This document shows, piece after piece, positions 5,926-13,230 of a DNA stretch of 22,523 bases. The DNA comes from a virus. The notes under the pieces are model-generated. The model saw only the letters and a program-made list of their open reading frames with translations, searched no databases and was not told the DNA's origin. The stretch lies in IMG/VR virus record IMGVR_UViG_3300000553_000363, positions 1-22,523 of that record, one strand, 5' to 3'. Within the stretch, counting starts at the first letter, position 1, and each line of letters opens with the position of its first letter. Made by a program: the position numbers and the translations under genes.

Positions 5926-8495
5926 TATTTACCTTTCGTTTCCTTTTTAATTTCTTTAGTTTGCGCTTGGGTTTCAGCCTGTTTCGCGGCTAGCTCCCTT
6001 TGCACATCCGTCTGCATTTTTGTTACTTCTTTTTGATGCTGATGTTGTTCACGTTGTTTACCTAGATCAATAGCCATGCGAGCACCTTCAGTTTCCTGCT
6101 GGTTCTTCTCTTTATGCTTAGCTAATGATGCTTGGATAGCCATCTTTGCACCTTCAGTTTCCTGCTGCTTAGCAATACGGTCGCGTTCAAGTTGAATCTG
6201 CGCCAACTTAAGCTGGAAGTCGTCTTGGTCTTTCTTAGCTTTACGTTGTTGTTCTTGAGCTTTAATCTGTAACTCTTGTTGTTGCAACTGGATAATTGGG
6301 TCTTGAGCTTGCTGTTGAGCTTGCTGTTGTTGAGCTTCTTGTTGATGCTGTTGCAACATTTGTTGCGCCGCTTGCGCTGCCATTTGAGAAATCTGCTCTT
6401 CCATCTGCGGAGACATATTTGGCTCCTCATCATCTGGGTCTTGTGGAACTGCAGGCAATAGCGTACCCATCCGTTGCTCCATTTGTTTGCGATACTCCAT
6501 TCCCAAGTGCTCAGCTACGTGAGCAGACAACTCGGCTTGAATCTGTTGCGCTAGTTGTGGGTTTTGTTGTATCAACATTTGGATATGTGGGTCTTGCGCC
6601 ATACTCATATGCACCGTAATATGAGATTGGTGATCTTGCGCCAAGAATGCTTTGACAGGTTTATTCATCAAAATATTCTGGTTCTCAGAAACTGGGTCAC
6701 GAGGCTTCATATCTTCGGGCATCGGTACTAGCTTCTGATAGTTTTTGATTCCCAACACGTCTAACATCTGACGATGCAGAAGTGGAAGATCATAGAGCTG
6801 AGGTGCGGTTTGAGCGAGTTGTAGAGCTGCTTGATACTGCACGACTTTTTGCGCCATAGTAGCCGCGTTGGGATCGGACACAGGAATAACAGCAACCATG
6901 TCATAGTCTGATTGCTTTGCTCGACGATCACCTTCAACTGGGTCGTATGAGTATTCTTCTGGTGTGTAATCTCTGATGATGTCTTTAAGAAGCTTAAACT
7001 CTTGCTTCATTGCGTAGTGGATACGAGCTTGTATCGCACTCATTGACTTCAATGTTCTTTCTAGAATTGCTAGTGTTGTTCCAACTGGCGCATTAGCGCT
7101 CATATCAGATGCTTGAATCTCTGCAGACCCAGCAAACTTACGTCCTTCTTCTACAATAGTTCCTAACAAACTATATAGAACTTGACTTGGTTCTTTGTAT
7201 GGAAGTGGTAATAAGTTATCACGCATTGTCCCTGCTGGAACATCTACATCACGCCATTCACCTGGAGCTATTGGTGTGTCATCGCCTTTGACTCGCATCC
7301 CACGGGCCTTAAAGCCGCCTGGCAGATTTGATAATGTCCCTGCATCAACCAATTGCCTGATAAGAGAAGTACCAGACTTAGCAAAAGCGCCGATAAGGTG
7401 AATAAGCCCAAAAGCATAAAAGCCAAAGCCTGGAATATACGGATAATGGACGAAATGATTTCTCTTATGGTGTTTCTCATCTTCTGGTCTCCAGTTGCGA
7501 CGGATTGCTAGAATAGTACTAGTACCCTTCTCGATTGTGACTACATAAGGTAGACCAATGCCAGTGGGTTCACCATCTTCATCTGTATGCTCAAACCCTT
7601 CAAGGTCAAGCTCCACATGCATTTCTAATAATTTGTAACGATCATCTGTAGTTGCTCTAAAACCAAGCTTCTCAGCAATCTTCTTCTCAATCTCGTCCAT
7701 TACTTGGACTGGTTCGCCCAAGTCTACGTCTCGGTAGAAACCTTCATGCTGCAAACGTCGTACATCATTCTCTGTCTTACGCATCACATGCGTGACACGC
7801 TCAGCTGACTCTAAGCTAGAAGCTCCATAGGGGACAACCACATCTTCCGCAGGAACATACATGGATACTTGACGATCTAATGATGGGTCAAAGTAAACTT
7901 TCTTAAACGCATTACCTGCTAAGCCTAAGCCCCACAGCATGCGCTCATGCTCAGGTCTAAACTCTTTCATTACATCCATCAACTGATAGTTCATGTCATC
8001 TTGAACGCGTTCAGCCGCAGCTTTTTTCTCTGGGGTTTCTTTGCCAACGATCTGAGTCTTTACTGGACCAGCTGCTGGAATCGTTTCCATCATGGTCTCA
8101 GCTTGGAACTTGACTACTGCTTCAGAGAGGAGTGGATGGTACACGCCACAGGCGCCTTCCCAAGGTTCAGCACGCTCTTCAATTTTAAGGCCCAGAAGTT
8201 CTAGACCATCCACATAAGTTTGTATCCAATCTTTTCTAGAGGCTATGTCATTATCAAAATCGGAAGTTAAGTCACTAGCTAATGTAGCTAACAGTCTGTC
8301 ATCTAATTGTTCTGCTAAGTTATCATCAAAGCCGTCTGGCTCATCATCTTTTTCCATGTGCATCTCAAAGCCAGGACCTGAGATGTCTACGCTTTCAGGA
8401 TCTTCAATAGATATTTCTAACGCTGGCTCGTCACCTTCCTCGCCAAGTTGATCTAGTCCTTGAGGGGCTGAGTAAAGTGCCTTATCTATTGCCAT
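5925..8495 (-). CDS. Portal protein (P22-like head-tail connector)
   Basis: This 856-residue protein forms the dodecameric ring through which DNA enters the head. After an acidic N-terminus (about 1-60) comes a portal core with WEGACGVYHPLLSEAVVKFQ (about 110-130), ERMLWGLGLAGNAFKKVYFD, FVHYPYIPGFGFYAFGLIHL and the helical stretch SAPVGTTLAILERTLKSMSA-like around residues 470-490. I recognise this architecture from P22-type portals in environmental phages. The last 150 residues are very rich in Q, with long helical character suggesting the barrel; they contain a 22-residue tandem repeat (QQETEGA at about 777 and 799). AAGGAT precedes the ATG. It lies between terminase and the capsid genes. 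Confidence 0.88.
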   Translation of the reverse strand: MAIDKALYSAPQGLDQLGEEGDEPALEISIEDPESVDISGPGFEMHMEKDDEPDGFDDNLAEQLDDRLLATLASDLTSDFDNDIASRKDWIQTYVDGLELLGLKIEERAEPWEGACGVYHPLLSEAVVKFQAETMMETIPAAGPVKTQIVGKETPEKKAAAERVQDDMNYQLMDVMKEFRPEHERMLWGLGLAGNAFKKVYFDPSLDRQVSMYVPAEDVVVPYGASSLESAERVTHVMRKTENDVRRLQHEGFYRDVDLGEPVQVMDEIEKKIAEKLGFRATTDDRYKLLEMHVELDLEGFEHTDEDGEPTGIGLPYVVTIEKGTSTILAIRRNWRPEDEKHHKRNHFVHYPYIPGFGFYAFGLIHLIGAFAKSGTSLIRQLVDAGTLSNLPGGFKARGMRVKGDDTPIAPGEWRDVDVPAGTMRDNLLPLPYKEPSQVLYSLLGTIVEEGRKFAGSAEIQASDMSANAPVGTTLAILERTLKSMSAIQARIHYAMKQEFKLLKDIIRDYTPEEYSYDPVEGDRRAKQSDYDMVAVIPVSDPNAATMAQKVVQYQAALQLAQTAPQLYDLPLLHRQMLDVLGIKNYQKLVPMPEDMKPRDPVSENQNILMNKPVKAFLAQDHQSHITVHMSMAQDPHIQMLIQQNPQLAQQIQAELSAHVAEHLGMEYRKQMEQRMGTLLPAVPQDPDDEEPNMSPQMEEQISQMAAQAAQQMLQQHQQEAQQQQAQQQAQDPIIQLQQQELQIKAQEQQRKAKKDQDDFQLKLAQIQLERDRIAKQQETEGAKMAIQASLAKHKEKNQQETEGARMAIDLGKQREQHQHQKEVTKMQTDVQRELAAKQAETQAQTKEIKKETKGK
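6082..6167. repeat. 66-bp tandem duplication within portal gene
   Basis: An identical 20-bp string (plus strand GCACCTTCAGTTTCCTGCTG) occurs at 6082-6101 and again at 6148-6167, exactly 66 bp apart and therefore in frame. It encodes two QQETEGA segments, 22 residues apart, in the Q-rich portal tail. It looks like a slippage or duplication product lengthening the C-terminal helix. Confidence 0.85.
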
Positions 8496-8504
8496 AATTT
8501 ATCC

Positions 8505-10028
8505 TTAATAATACGCAGCTTTTTTGCGGTATTTGTAAAGCATGTCGTCTTCTGGTTCATCATTGGGGAGACGAATGAATCCACCTTGCCTGAATCTTAA
8601 CAGAGCTAATGTTGTAGAGTCTACCAAGTCATCGTTCAATCCGCTAGGAAAATCATTACATTCCTCAATCACGTCCTTCGCCCAGCGGTGCGATGGCGCC
8701 CAGACAACCCCACCCGAAAACAAGTCTGAAATAGCGTTAACGCGCGCGATCTTATCCTGACCCTTGCCAGGTGTGAACTCGCCGACAGGTATACCCATGC
8801 GCCTAAGCTCCTGATATAGCGCAGCCCCGTTGGACTTTTTCTCAACCATGAACGCATCTGGTTCCCACGCTTTATACTCCTCAAGTACAAGCTTCTTGAG
8901 TTCTGGAAACTCCAATCGTTTTTTGATTGCATTAAGGAGAATGATGTTGTAATTATTGACTTCTTCGTTGAAGAAGACGCCCCACGTCGTGAGCGCGTTA
9001 TAGTCCGCACGGTTATTTGCCTCCTGAGCCGCGTCTAGCGACATAATAATGAACTCACAATCTGGCGGCGTATCCTTATCCCAGATGTTCCACCACTCCC
9101 GTTTGATCAGCGCACCCTCTTCTGATACTGGGTTTTGCATGTACTGGGCATTCCAATACCTAATATCTAGGGCGGCTTTCTTAGATAGCAGCTCCTCCAC
9201 AGGCCAAAACTCGGGCCACAGGCTCTCGCCGTCATCTTTAATTGCAGGAAACTGAATCACTTCCCACTTATCTACGTCATCATTTGCTTCTTGTTGTTTC
9301 TCTATCTGTCCTGTTAAGTCAAGTTTTGACCAGCGGGTCATCACAATAACAATTGCACCACCAGGCATAAGACGCTGGAGAGGACCAGACTGGAACCACT
9401 CCCACGCAGGCAAAAATACATCGGGTCTTCCAGTCTTAGCATCCTGCTCGGAGTGCGGGTCGTCAATAATAAACAAGTCAGCCCCGCGACCAGCAAGGGC
9501 GCCACCGACACCGATTGCAAAATATTCACCATTAAAGTTTGTTCCCCATCGTGATGCCGATTTACTGTCGGCTTGTAGTTCTACCTGCGGAAATATCTCT
9601 TTATAGTCGTCTGAACCCACAAGGTTTCTAACGCGACGACCAAAGTTAACCGCCAAATCTGCTGTGTGAGACGCCATGATAATCTTCTTCTGGGGGTATT
9701 TTCCCAGGAACCAGGCGGGAGCAAGGTAGGATATGAGTTCAGACTTACCGTGTCGTGGAGCAATATTAACAATGACTCGTTTTTTCTTACCGTTAGCAAT
9801 ATCTTCAAAAATTTGAGCCAGTTTGAGATGATGTTGCCCGACCATATAGCCTGGGTATACGTGTTTAACAAAGTCCAAAAAGGATACTTTTCCTCGTTCT
9901 TGGGTAAGAAATTCATCGTATTTTTCAATTAAATCCTTGGCTTTTCGCTTAACATCGAGGGGTGTTTTTGGGTTTTCTGCCAATAAACGCAGCTTAAATA
10001 GCTGTTCTTGGGACAATTTACTAGTCAT
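8505..10028 (-). CDS. terL: Terminase large subunit
   Basis: This 507-residue DNA-packaging motor has both expected domains. The ATPase domain carries Walker A APRHGKS (90-96), Walker B LFIIDDPHSE (185-194) and a coupling motif VMTRW (229-233). The C-terminal RNase H-fold nuclease shows the acidic residues at MSLDAAQ (D332), VEKKSNG (E396) and NDDLVDS (about 466-470). It works at the portal vertex, cutting concatemeric DNA and pumping it into the procapsid. The start overlaps the end of the small-subunit candidate by 8 bases, implying coupling; the ribosome site is weak. Which terminase class (headful or cos) cannot be told without a phylogeny. Confidence 0.95.
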   Translation of the reverse strand: MTSKLSQEQLFKLRLLAENPKTPLDVKRKAKDLIEKYDEFLTQERGKVSFLDFVKHVYPGYMVGQHHLKLAQIFEDIANGKKKRVIVNIAPRHGKSELISYLAPAWFLGKYPQKKIIMASHTADLAVNFGRRVRNLVGSDDYKEIFPQVELQADSKSASRWGTNFNGEYFAIGVGGALAGRGADLFIIDDPHSEQDAKTGRPDVFLPAWEWFQSGPLQRLMPGGAIVIVMTRWSKLDLTGQIEKQQEANDDVDKWEVIQFPAIKDDGESLWPEFWPVEELLSKKAALDIRYWNAQYMQNPVSEEGALIKREWWNIWDKDTPPDCEFIIMSLDAAQEANNRADYNALTTWGVFFNEEVNNYNIILLNAIKKRLEFPELKKLVLEEYKAWEPDAFMVEKKSNGAALYQELRRMGIPVGEFTPGKGQDKIARVNAISDLFSGGVVWAPSHRWAKDVIEECNDFPSGLNDDLVDSTTLALLRFRQGGFIRLPNDEPEDDMLYKYRKKAAYY

Positions 10029-10587
10029 TTTTGTCTTTATTGACTACGTTTTTGGCTTCTACATCTATATATTTACCCTCAACCTCGTCCAAAAGTGACA
10101 ATAATTCACTTTCAACCTCTTCTTTTGTCTGGATTTTGACAGTAACTTCGGTTCTTTTCTTAAATGCGTCAACCCCATCTATCTCTCCAAGCGCTCTTAA
10201 GGCTGCAATCTTGGTTTTTACATCCTTAGATGCTTCAACCGAATGCAATAGATGGTTAACTACATAAGTTTTTAGTTCAGATAGTTCATCCACAATAGAA
10301 ACATTCATCTGGGCAACCATGCCAGCTAGCATGGCTAGTGTTTCATTGGGGTATTCATTAAATTCTGGACGGAACTTGGGGTCAGATGCCATTTGCACAG
10401 CTAAAGACTTAGCTTGCTCGACATTTTCTTGCGTCGGAGCGATAGGCTGCCCTGTTAAATCGGACATTAGCTTTACTACATTAGCCCGCATATTTAGCTC
10501 TTCTTGTGGCGTGAGAGCAGGAAATGCTTCTTGGGCATTTTTAGGTAGAGGAACGTTCTGCTCAATGTCTGGAATGTACGTGTCCAT
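10021..10587 (-). CDS. terS: Terminase small subunit candidate
   Basis: This 188-residue, mostly helical protein begins MDTYIPDIEQNVPLPKNAQE and includes LTPQEELNMRANVVKLMSDL and KTKIAALRALGEIDGVDAFK, motifs I recognise from the protein encoded directly upstream of terL in many environmental phages. The position (first gene of the leftward late operon, overlapping terL by 8 bases) and the helical, oligomer-like composition support the small subunit, which recognises phage DNA for packaging. No classical N-terminal helix-turn-helix is obvious, so the assignment rests mainly on synteny. The ATG has no good ribosome site; see the promoter candidate just upstream, which would place the transcript start at or near the ATG. 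Confidence 0.68.
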   Translation of the reverse strand: MDTYIPDIEQNVPLPKNAQEAFPALTPQEELNMRANVVKLMSDLTGQPIAPTQENVEQAKSLAVQMASDPKFRPEFNEYPNETLAMLAGMVAQMNVSIVDELSELKTYVVNHLLHSVEASKDVKTKIAALRALGEIDGVDAFKKRTEVTVKIQTKEEVESELLSLLDEVEGKYIDVEAKNVVNKDKND

Positions 10588-10593
10588 GCGCAG

Positions 10594-10623
10594 AGTGTAT
10601 CTTAATTGTTAAGTATGTGTAAA
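10594..10623 (-). promoter_or_regulatory. Candidate late promoter at the terminase operon
   Basis: On the minus strand TTTACA (10618-10623, 5 of 6 consensus) and TACACT (10594-10599, 4 of 6) are 18 bases apart. The expected start falls at about 10587, the A of the terminase small-subunit ATG, which would make a leaderless mRNA. The -35 is overlapped by the inverted repeat 10619-10635. This is consensus matching only. Confidence 0.35.
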
Positions 10624-10635
10624 GAATTTCTTTAC
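10619..10635. promoter_or_regulatory. Inverted repeat overlapping the candidate late promoter
   Basis: GTAAAGA and TCTTTAC are perfect inverted 7-mers separated by ATT. A second shorter one, CTTAA-TTG-TTAAG, lies at 10601-10613. Both fall between the terminator and the first late gene, and the longer one covers the candidate -35, so an operator for a late repressor or activator is plausible. Confidence 0.4.
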
Positions 10636-10637
10636 GG

Positions 10638-10663
10638 AAAAAGAGGGGGCTTACTTCGCCCCC
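10638..10663 (-). terminator. Leftward terminator upstream of the late operon
   Basis: On the minus strand GGGGGC-GAAGTAA-GCCCCC (10645-10663) is followed by TCTTTTT. It is oriented to stop leftward RNA polymerase before the terminase genes, although no leftward gene lies to its right. It may insulate the late operon or act as an attenuator for a transcript started near 10687. Confidence 0.65.
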
Positions 10664-11055
10664 AAAGAACACACCCTCACGTGTATTAAAGAAAGTATAT
10701 ACGTTTTTGGGACATGCATAAATTTTACGGTTTTCTATATAGGTACTTGGGACTCCTATGGGGGGTATTTCGTTTTGCAGAATTGACGGTCGTGTGTGGG
10801 AATAAGAAGTGGGGTAGGGGTATACCCTAATAAATATGTAAAGTAAATAAAGTGTTAATTGGGGGTCGTGTGTTTGAGAAGAAAAGCTTTATAGAACAAG
10901 AAGTTACAAGGATATTATGCAAGTTAAATGTGTAATAAGTATGGGGGCGGATTTGGAGAATTAGGGATGTTATTTGTGCAAATCTTAGAGTAGAGAGGCG
11001 AGATGGAACCATTTCTAAAAAGCGGGGGGTGGGGGGTCGGACTTCGCGCCCAAAC

Positions 11056-11085
11056 TTGACTTATAAGGGGTGGGTCAGCTATATA
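11056..11085 (+). promoter_or_regulatory. Rightward early promoter A
   Basis: TTGACT (11056-11061), 18 bases, then TATATA (11080-11085), within the shared block TCAGCTATA also found in promoters B and C. It lies 44 bases before the first rightward gene. The expected transcript start is about 11092, at the base of a hairpin. Confidence 0.65.
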
Positions 11086-11092
11086 GATCATA

Positions 11093-11110
11093 TGGCAGTA
11101 TGTTCTGCCA
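11093..11110 (+). ncRNA. 5'-terminal mRNA hairpin A
   Basis: TGGCAG and CTGCCA form a perfect 6-bp stem with loop TATGTT, beginning at about +1/+2 of the transcript from promoter A. Equivalent hairpins with different stem sequence stand at the same distance from promoters B, C and D, which suggests a selected 5' mRNA stabiliser. Confidence 0.55.
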
Positions 11111-11128
11111 CTTACAAAGGAGAAGCAG

Positions 11129-11338
11129 ATGTACAAACTATTCTATTCAACCAACATGCAACCTGTTCAAGTCGGTGATGTAGTTCACTTCAGTAATCGT
11201 GCTTGGACTGTTGAGGAGATCAACGAGACACCTAAGTTCCTCGAGACTAAGGTTTGGGTTCGCAGTATGGATGAGCAACACCTGATGATCAACGCATGGC
11301 AAGGTGACTTCGGTGCTCGCTGGGTTCTAACCAAGTAA
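11129..11338 (+). CDS. Small conserved phage protein, first early gene
   Basis: This 69-residue protein begins MYKLFYSTNMQPVQVGDVVH and has a compact beta-type pattern (VQVGDVVHF, RAWTVEEI, VWVRSMD, GARWVL). I recognise the 'PVQVGDVV' opening from unnamed small early proteins of environmental phages, in which an SH3-like barrel would be a reasonable guess. AAAGGAG precedes the ATG by 6 bases. It is the first rightward gene after the divergent region and is followed by a strong GC hairpin. Being first and near a strong promoter, it is likely expressed early and abundantly. Function unknown. Confidence 0.7.
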   Translation: MYKLFYSTNMQPVQVGDVVHFSNRAWTVEEINETPKFLETKVWVRSMDEQHLMINAWQGDFGARWVLTK

Positions 11339-11343
11339 TCAAC

Positions 11344-11361
11344 GGGGGGCGAAAGCCCCCC
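11344..11361 (+). terminator. Intercistronic GC hairpin
   Basis: GGGGGGC-GAAA-GCCCCCC is a perfect 7-bp stem with a GNRA-type tetraloop, followed by AACTTTAAGG rather than a T-run. It probably works as an mRNA 3'-end block or weak terminator between the two small early genes. Confidence 0.55.
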
Positions 11362-11379
11362 AACTTTAAGGAGAAGTAA

Positions 11380-11586
11380 ATGAAACAACTATCACTACTA
11401 CCAACTACTACATATGTAGTTAGGTTTACTGCCACAGACAACAAAGGCAACTTAAAAGCCAGTAGTTGGCATCACTATGATGATTACCGAGACGCGTGCT
11501 TGCGTGCTTATGGTCTTATGCGCAACGCGTTTATCTTAGATGACAGCGTCACAATCCACGCTGAAAACTATTGGGTTGGGCATTAA
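11380..11586 (+). CDS. Small early protein, unknown function
   Basis: This 68-residue protein begins MKQLSLLPTTTYVVRFTATD and continues with ASSWHHYDDYRDACLRAYGL. The pattern is two beta strands followed by a helix and a final strand (SVTIHAENYWV), a small alpha/beta fold of a type common among phage early proteins that bind host factors. TAAGGAG stands 8 bases before the ATG. It shares its transcript with the 69-aa gene unless the intervening hairpin stops transcription, and is followed by another hairpin at 11589-11606. No family is recognised. Confidence 0.65.
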   Translation: MKQLSLLPTTTYVVRFTATDNKGNLKASSWHHYDDYRDACLRAYGLMRNAFILDDSVTIHAENYWVGH

Positions 11587-11588
11587 CC

Positions 11589-11606
11589 AAAGGGCGCAAG
11601 CCCTTT
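11589..11606 (+). terminator. Hairpin after small early gene
   Basis: AAAGGGC-GCAA-GCCCTTT is a perfect 7-bp stem that starts 2 bases after the stop codon. Only the TTT within the stem supplies a T-run, so termination may be weak. Its last two bases belong to the 27-bp repeat R1. Confidence 0.5.
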
Positions 11607-11631
11607 GAAACCAGTTACTTGTTGTCGGGCG
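11605..11631 (+). repeat. 27-bp upstream repeat, copy R1
   Basis: TTGAAACCAGTTACTTGTT followed by G and TCGGGCG. Copies R2 and R3 stand upstream of the next unit and the orphan unit. The core AACcAGTtACTtGTT (11609-11623) is an interrupted palindrome matching its own reverse complement at 12 of 15 positions, so a dimeric protein could bind it. It sits 38 bases upstream of palindrome op1. Confidence 0.75.
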
Positions 11632-11668
11632 TGGCTTTGTGGGGGCGTGATCAAGCGCGCTGTTTAGC

Positions 11669-11688
11669 GTTCCACTTAGGCGTGAAAC
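11669..11688. promoter_or_regulatory. Palindromic operator-like site op1
   Basis: GTTCCAC-TTAGGC-GTGAAAC (one mismatch in the arms), preceded by TTTAGC. It ends exactly at the first base of the -35 of promoter B. Related sites are op2-op5. The arms keep the same sequence from copy to copy while the central six bases vary, as expected for a DNA-binding site. Confidence 0.6.
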
Positions 11689-11718
11689 TTTACTTAACGA
11701 CCTTGTGTCAGCTATAAG
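11689..11718 (+). promoter_or_regulatory. Rightward promoter B
   Basis: TTTACT (11689-11694), 18 bases, TATAAG (11713-11718), with the TCAGCTATAA block shared with promoters A and C. It directly abuts op1 and precedes the first paralogous gene. Confidence 0.65.
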
Positions 11719-11725
11719 TATTACA

Positions 11726-11747
11726 TGGCAGGCAATTCCGCTTGTCA
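11726..11747 (+). ncRNA. 5'-terminal mRNA hairpin B
   Basis: TGGCAGGC pairs with GCTTGTCA (8 bp including two G-U pairs) around loop AATTCC, starting at about +1/+2 of the promoter B transcript. Pairing is kept although the stem differs from hairpins A and C. Confidence 0.55.
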
Positions 11748-11782
11748 TTAACGCAGTACTTCATTTTATGAGGAGAAGCAAA

Positions 11783-12427
11783 ATGGCTACTAAAGCCCTA
11801 GCAGTAGAAGTAAAAGATCAGATCACCAGTCTAAAAGATGGTGCTTACAAGCAAGCAGTAGCAAGCGACAAAATGCGTGGCGTTGCTCGCTATGTTTTAA
11901 CCACTTGTAAGGGTTTCCCTGACGAAGTAGGCGACGAAGTCAAAGAGCAGTTATATGATGGCTATCGTTTACGCTTCAACGAAACCAATCCCGCCAAGCG
12001 GTACGCAGTTGTCAATGATCATTACCTATTGATTGACGGCTCTAATCCTGATCTTGAAAAGGAAAAGGAGATTGTGCAAATTGGTACTGATTATGTGTTT
12101 GCGTTTAGTCAGCAAGAGTATGGCAAGCTAAAGACTAGCGATCCATACAAGCACGCAGTCATCAAGGAATGGCGTGATAAGGTAAACACTTATTGCTCTA
12201 ATCGCTTAGGTGATCTCAAGCGTCAAGCTCGTACGATCCTCAATGAGGGTAAACAGAAAGAGCGCGGTGCTACATTAGATTTTGCTCACCGCATTATTGA
12301 AGTATTCAAAGGTGATCAGGGTTTAATTCAGAAGTGCAAAAATGCTTCCAAGCGCGGTGATACCACTGCTGATGAGAAGCGACTGAAGTTAGCCATTGAC
12401 GCCTTTATGGTTCAATGGAATAAGTAA
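11783..12427 (+). CDS. Early protein of unknown function, paralog 1
   Basis: With the ATG at 11783 (AGGAG 7 bases upstream) this is a 214-residue soluble protein. It shares a chain of motifs in the same order with the next gene: ITSLKD (14-19), EVKEQ (52-56), LRFNETNPA (63-71), SQQEYGKLKTSDPYKHAV (109-126), EWRDK (129-133), SNRLGDL (139-145) and RGDTT (191-195). The pair is therefore a tandem duplication with long divergence. It is basic, mostly helical after residue 105, and has no membrane segment or catalytic motif I can name. It has its own promoter, 5' hairpin and strong terminator, so it is a single-gene unit probably made early in quantity. A nucleic-acid or host-factor binding role is possible; unproven. 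Confidence 0.85.
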   Translation: MATKALAVEVKDQITSLKDGAYKQAVASDKMRGVARYVLTTCKGFPDEVGDEVKEQLYDGYRLRFNETNPAKRYAVVNDHYLLIDGSNPDLEKEKEIVQIGTDYVFAFSQQEYGKLKTSDPYKHAVIKEWRDKVNTYCSNRLGDLKRQARTILNEGKQKERGATLDFAHRIIEVFKGDQGLIQKCKNASKRGDTTADEKRLKLAIDAFMVQWNK

Positions 12428-12432
12428 GACCT

Positions 12433-12468
12433 AGCCCTGCCAGTCCTAGACTGGTGGGGCTTTTTTTT
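12433..12468 (+). terminator. Strong intrinsic terminator after paralog 1
   Basis: AGCCCTGCCAGTC pairs with GACTGGTGGGGCT (13 bp, two G-U pairs, loop CTA), followed by eight T residues. It starts 5 bases after the stop codon. Confidence 0.92.
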
Positions 12469-12494
12469 CGCCCTGATTTTCACAAGCCCCCCAT

Positions 12495-12521
12495 TTGAAA
12501 CCAGTTACTTGTTCTCGGGCG
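12495..12521 (+). repeat. 27-bp upstream repeat, copy R2
   Basis: It differs from R1 in a single base (C in place of G before TCGGGCG). It lies directly after the terminator of paralog 1 and 27 bases before op2, matching the order in the preceding unit. Confidence 0.8.
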
Positions 12522-12548
12522 CGTCCGTGTGTGTGTGGCTTAGATAGC

Positions 12549-12568
12549 GTTCCACTACCCCGTGAAAG
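12549..12568. promoter_or_regulatory. Palindromic operator-like site op2
   Basis: GTTCCAC-TACCCC-GTGAAAG preceded by TAGC. It ends one base before the -35 of promoter C, the same arrangement as op1 and promoter B. Confidence 0.6.
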
Positions 12569-12569
12569 C

Positions 12570-12599
12570 TTGATTAACAGTCTAGCTATCAGCTATAAC
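12570..12599 (+). promoter_or_regulatory. Rightward promoter C
   Basis: TTGATT (12570-12575), 18 bases, TATAAC (12594-12599), with the TCAGCTATAA block shared with promoters A and B. It drives paralog 2. Confidence 0.65.
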
Positions 12600-12606
12600 T
12601 ATCATA

Positions 12607-12627
12607 TCGGATGCAATTACGCACCGA
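12607..12627 (+). ncRNA. 5'-terminal mRNA hairpin C
   Basis: TCGG(A)TGC pairs with GCACCGA (7 bp with one bulged A) around loop AATTAC, at the same distance from the -10 as hairpins A and B. The stem sequence differs from both, with pairing preserved. Confidence 0.55.
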
Positions 12628-12644
12628 TTAACAACGGAGGACAT

Positions 12645-13223
12645 ATGTCCATTAAAACTGAAATAACATCCTTAAAGGATGCATCGTATCAAGGTTGTAT
12701 CAGCGCTGAACGTGGTCAGACTATCGGTCAGTATATTTATAACGTATGCCCTATGTTCCTTGAATCTGTGCCCGAAGAGGTTAAGGCTCAGATTGAAGAG
12801 GGTCAAATGCTCCGATTCCATGAGAATCATCCAGCACAGTATTACACGACAGATTATGTCCCATGTAGTGCTGATACTAAGGGAGCATTTAAAGTGGACA
12901 TCAATGTAGTGATGTCTCACTCCCAGCAAGAATTCGGACGTATGAAATCCGAAGACCCTGTAAAGCATGGCGTCCATGCCAAATGGCGCAAGGATTGGGG
13001 GACATACAAATCCAATCGTATGGCAGACCTACGCAAGTATGTCAAAGCATACAAGGATTTACTCGAGGGTAAAACCACTACCCGTGCCAGCACCAAGGAT
13101 TTTAGCGTATGGCTCAAAGAGACTGTGGACACAATCAAGACCCGAGCTAAGACAGCGAAGGGAAGAGGGGACACTACTGTGAATGACTCAGTAGTCAATG
13201 CGATAGTGAAGGCTATCAAGTAG
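12645..13223 (+). CDS. Early protein of unknown function, paralog 2
   Basis: With the ATG at 12645 (GGAGG 4 bases upstream) this is a 192-residue protein homologous along its length to the preceding gene. Shared motifs in order are ITSLKDASY (7-15), EEVKAQ (44-49), LRFHENHPA (56-64), SHSQQEFGRMKSEDPVKHGV (91-110), KWRKD (113-117), SNRMADL (123-129) and RGDTT (174-178). It is shorter, lacking some of the C-terminal part of paralog 1. It has its own promoter, 5' hairpin and terminator. The upstream region is duplicated with the gene, so the duplication unit was about 0.9 kb and included regulation. No known family or catalytic residues are recognised. Confidence 0.85.
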   Translation: MSIKTEITSLKDASYQGCISAERGQTIGQYIYNVCPMFLESVPEEVKAQIEEGQMLRFHENHPAQYYTTDYVPCSADTKGAFKVDINVVMSHSQQEFGRMKSEDPVKHGVHAKWRKDWGTYKSNRMADLRKYVKAYKDLLEGKTTTRASTKDFSVWLKETVDTIKTRAKTAKGRGDTTVNDSVVNAIVKAIK

Positions 13224-13230
13224 GACTAGG

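Larger units (their letters stand above)
10588..11128. other. Divergent control region between late (leftward) and early (rightward) genes
   Basis: These 541 bases carry no convincing gene. They contain two inverted repeats near 10601-10635, a leftward terminator (10638-10663), a possible leftward -10 TATACT (10694-10699), many G-runs on the plus strand (for example two G6 runs at 11024-11036), a 10-base direct repeat GGTCGTGTGT (10788-10797 and 10864-10873), and the first rightward promoter (11056-11085). It is the natural place for the early/late switch. Confidence 0.75.

Noticed and set aside
11021-11078. G-run cluster as a G-quadruplex
   Set aside because: Runs are present but loops are irregular and long; no conserved four-tract pattern, so not claimed as a structure.
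10827-11136. Two minus-strand open frames in the divergent region
   Set aside because: No ribosome sites, unusual composition from G-run translation, and they overlap promoter A.
12672-13219. Long open frames opposite or out of frame with paralog 2
   Set aside because: Shadows of the real gene; the in-frame product matches paralog 1 throughout while these match nothing.
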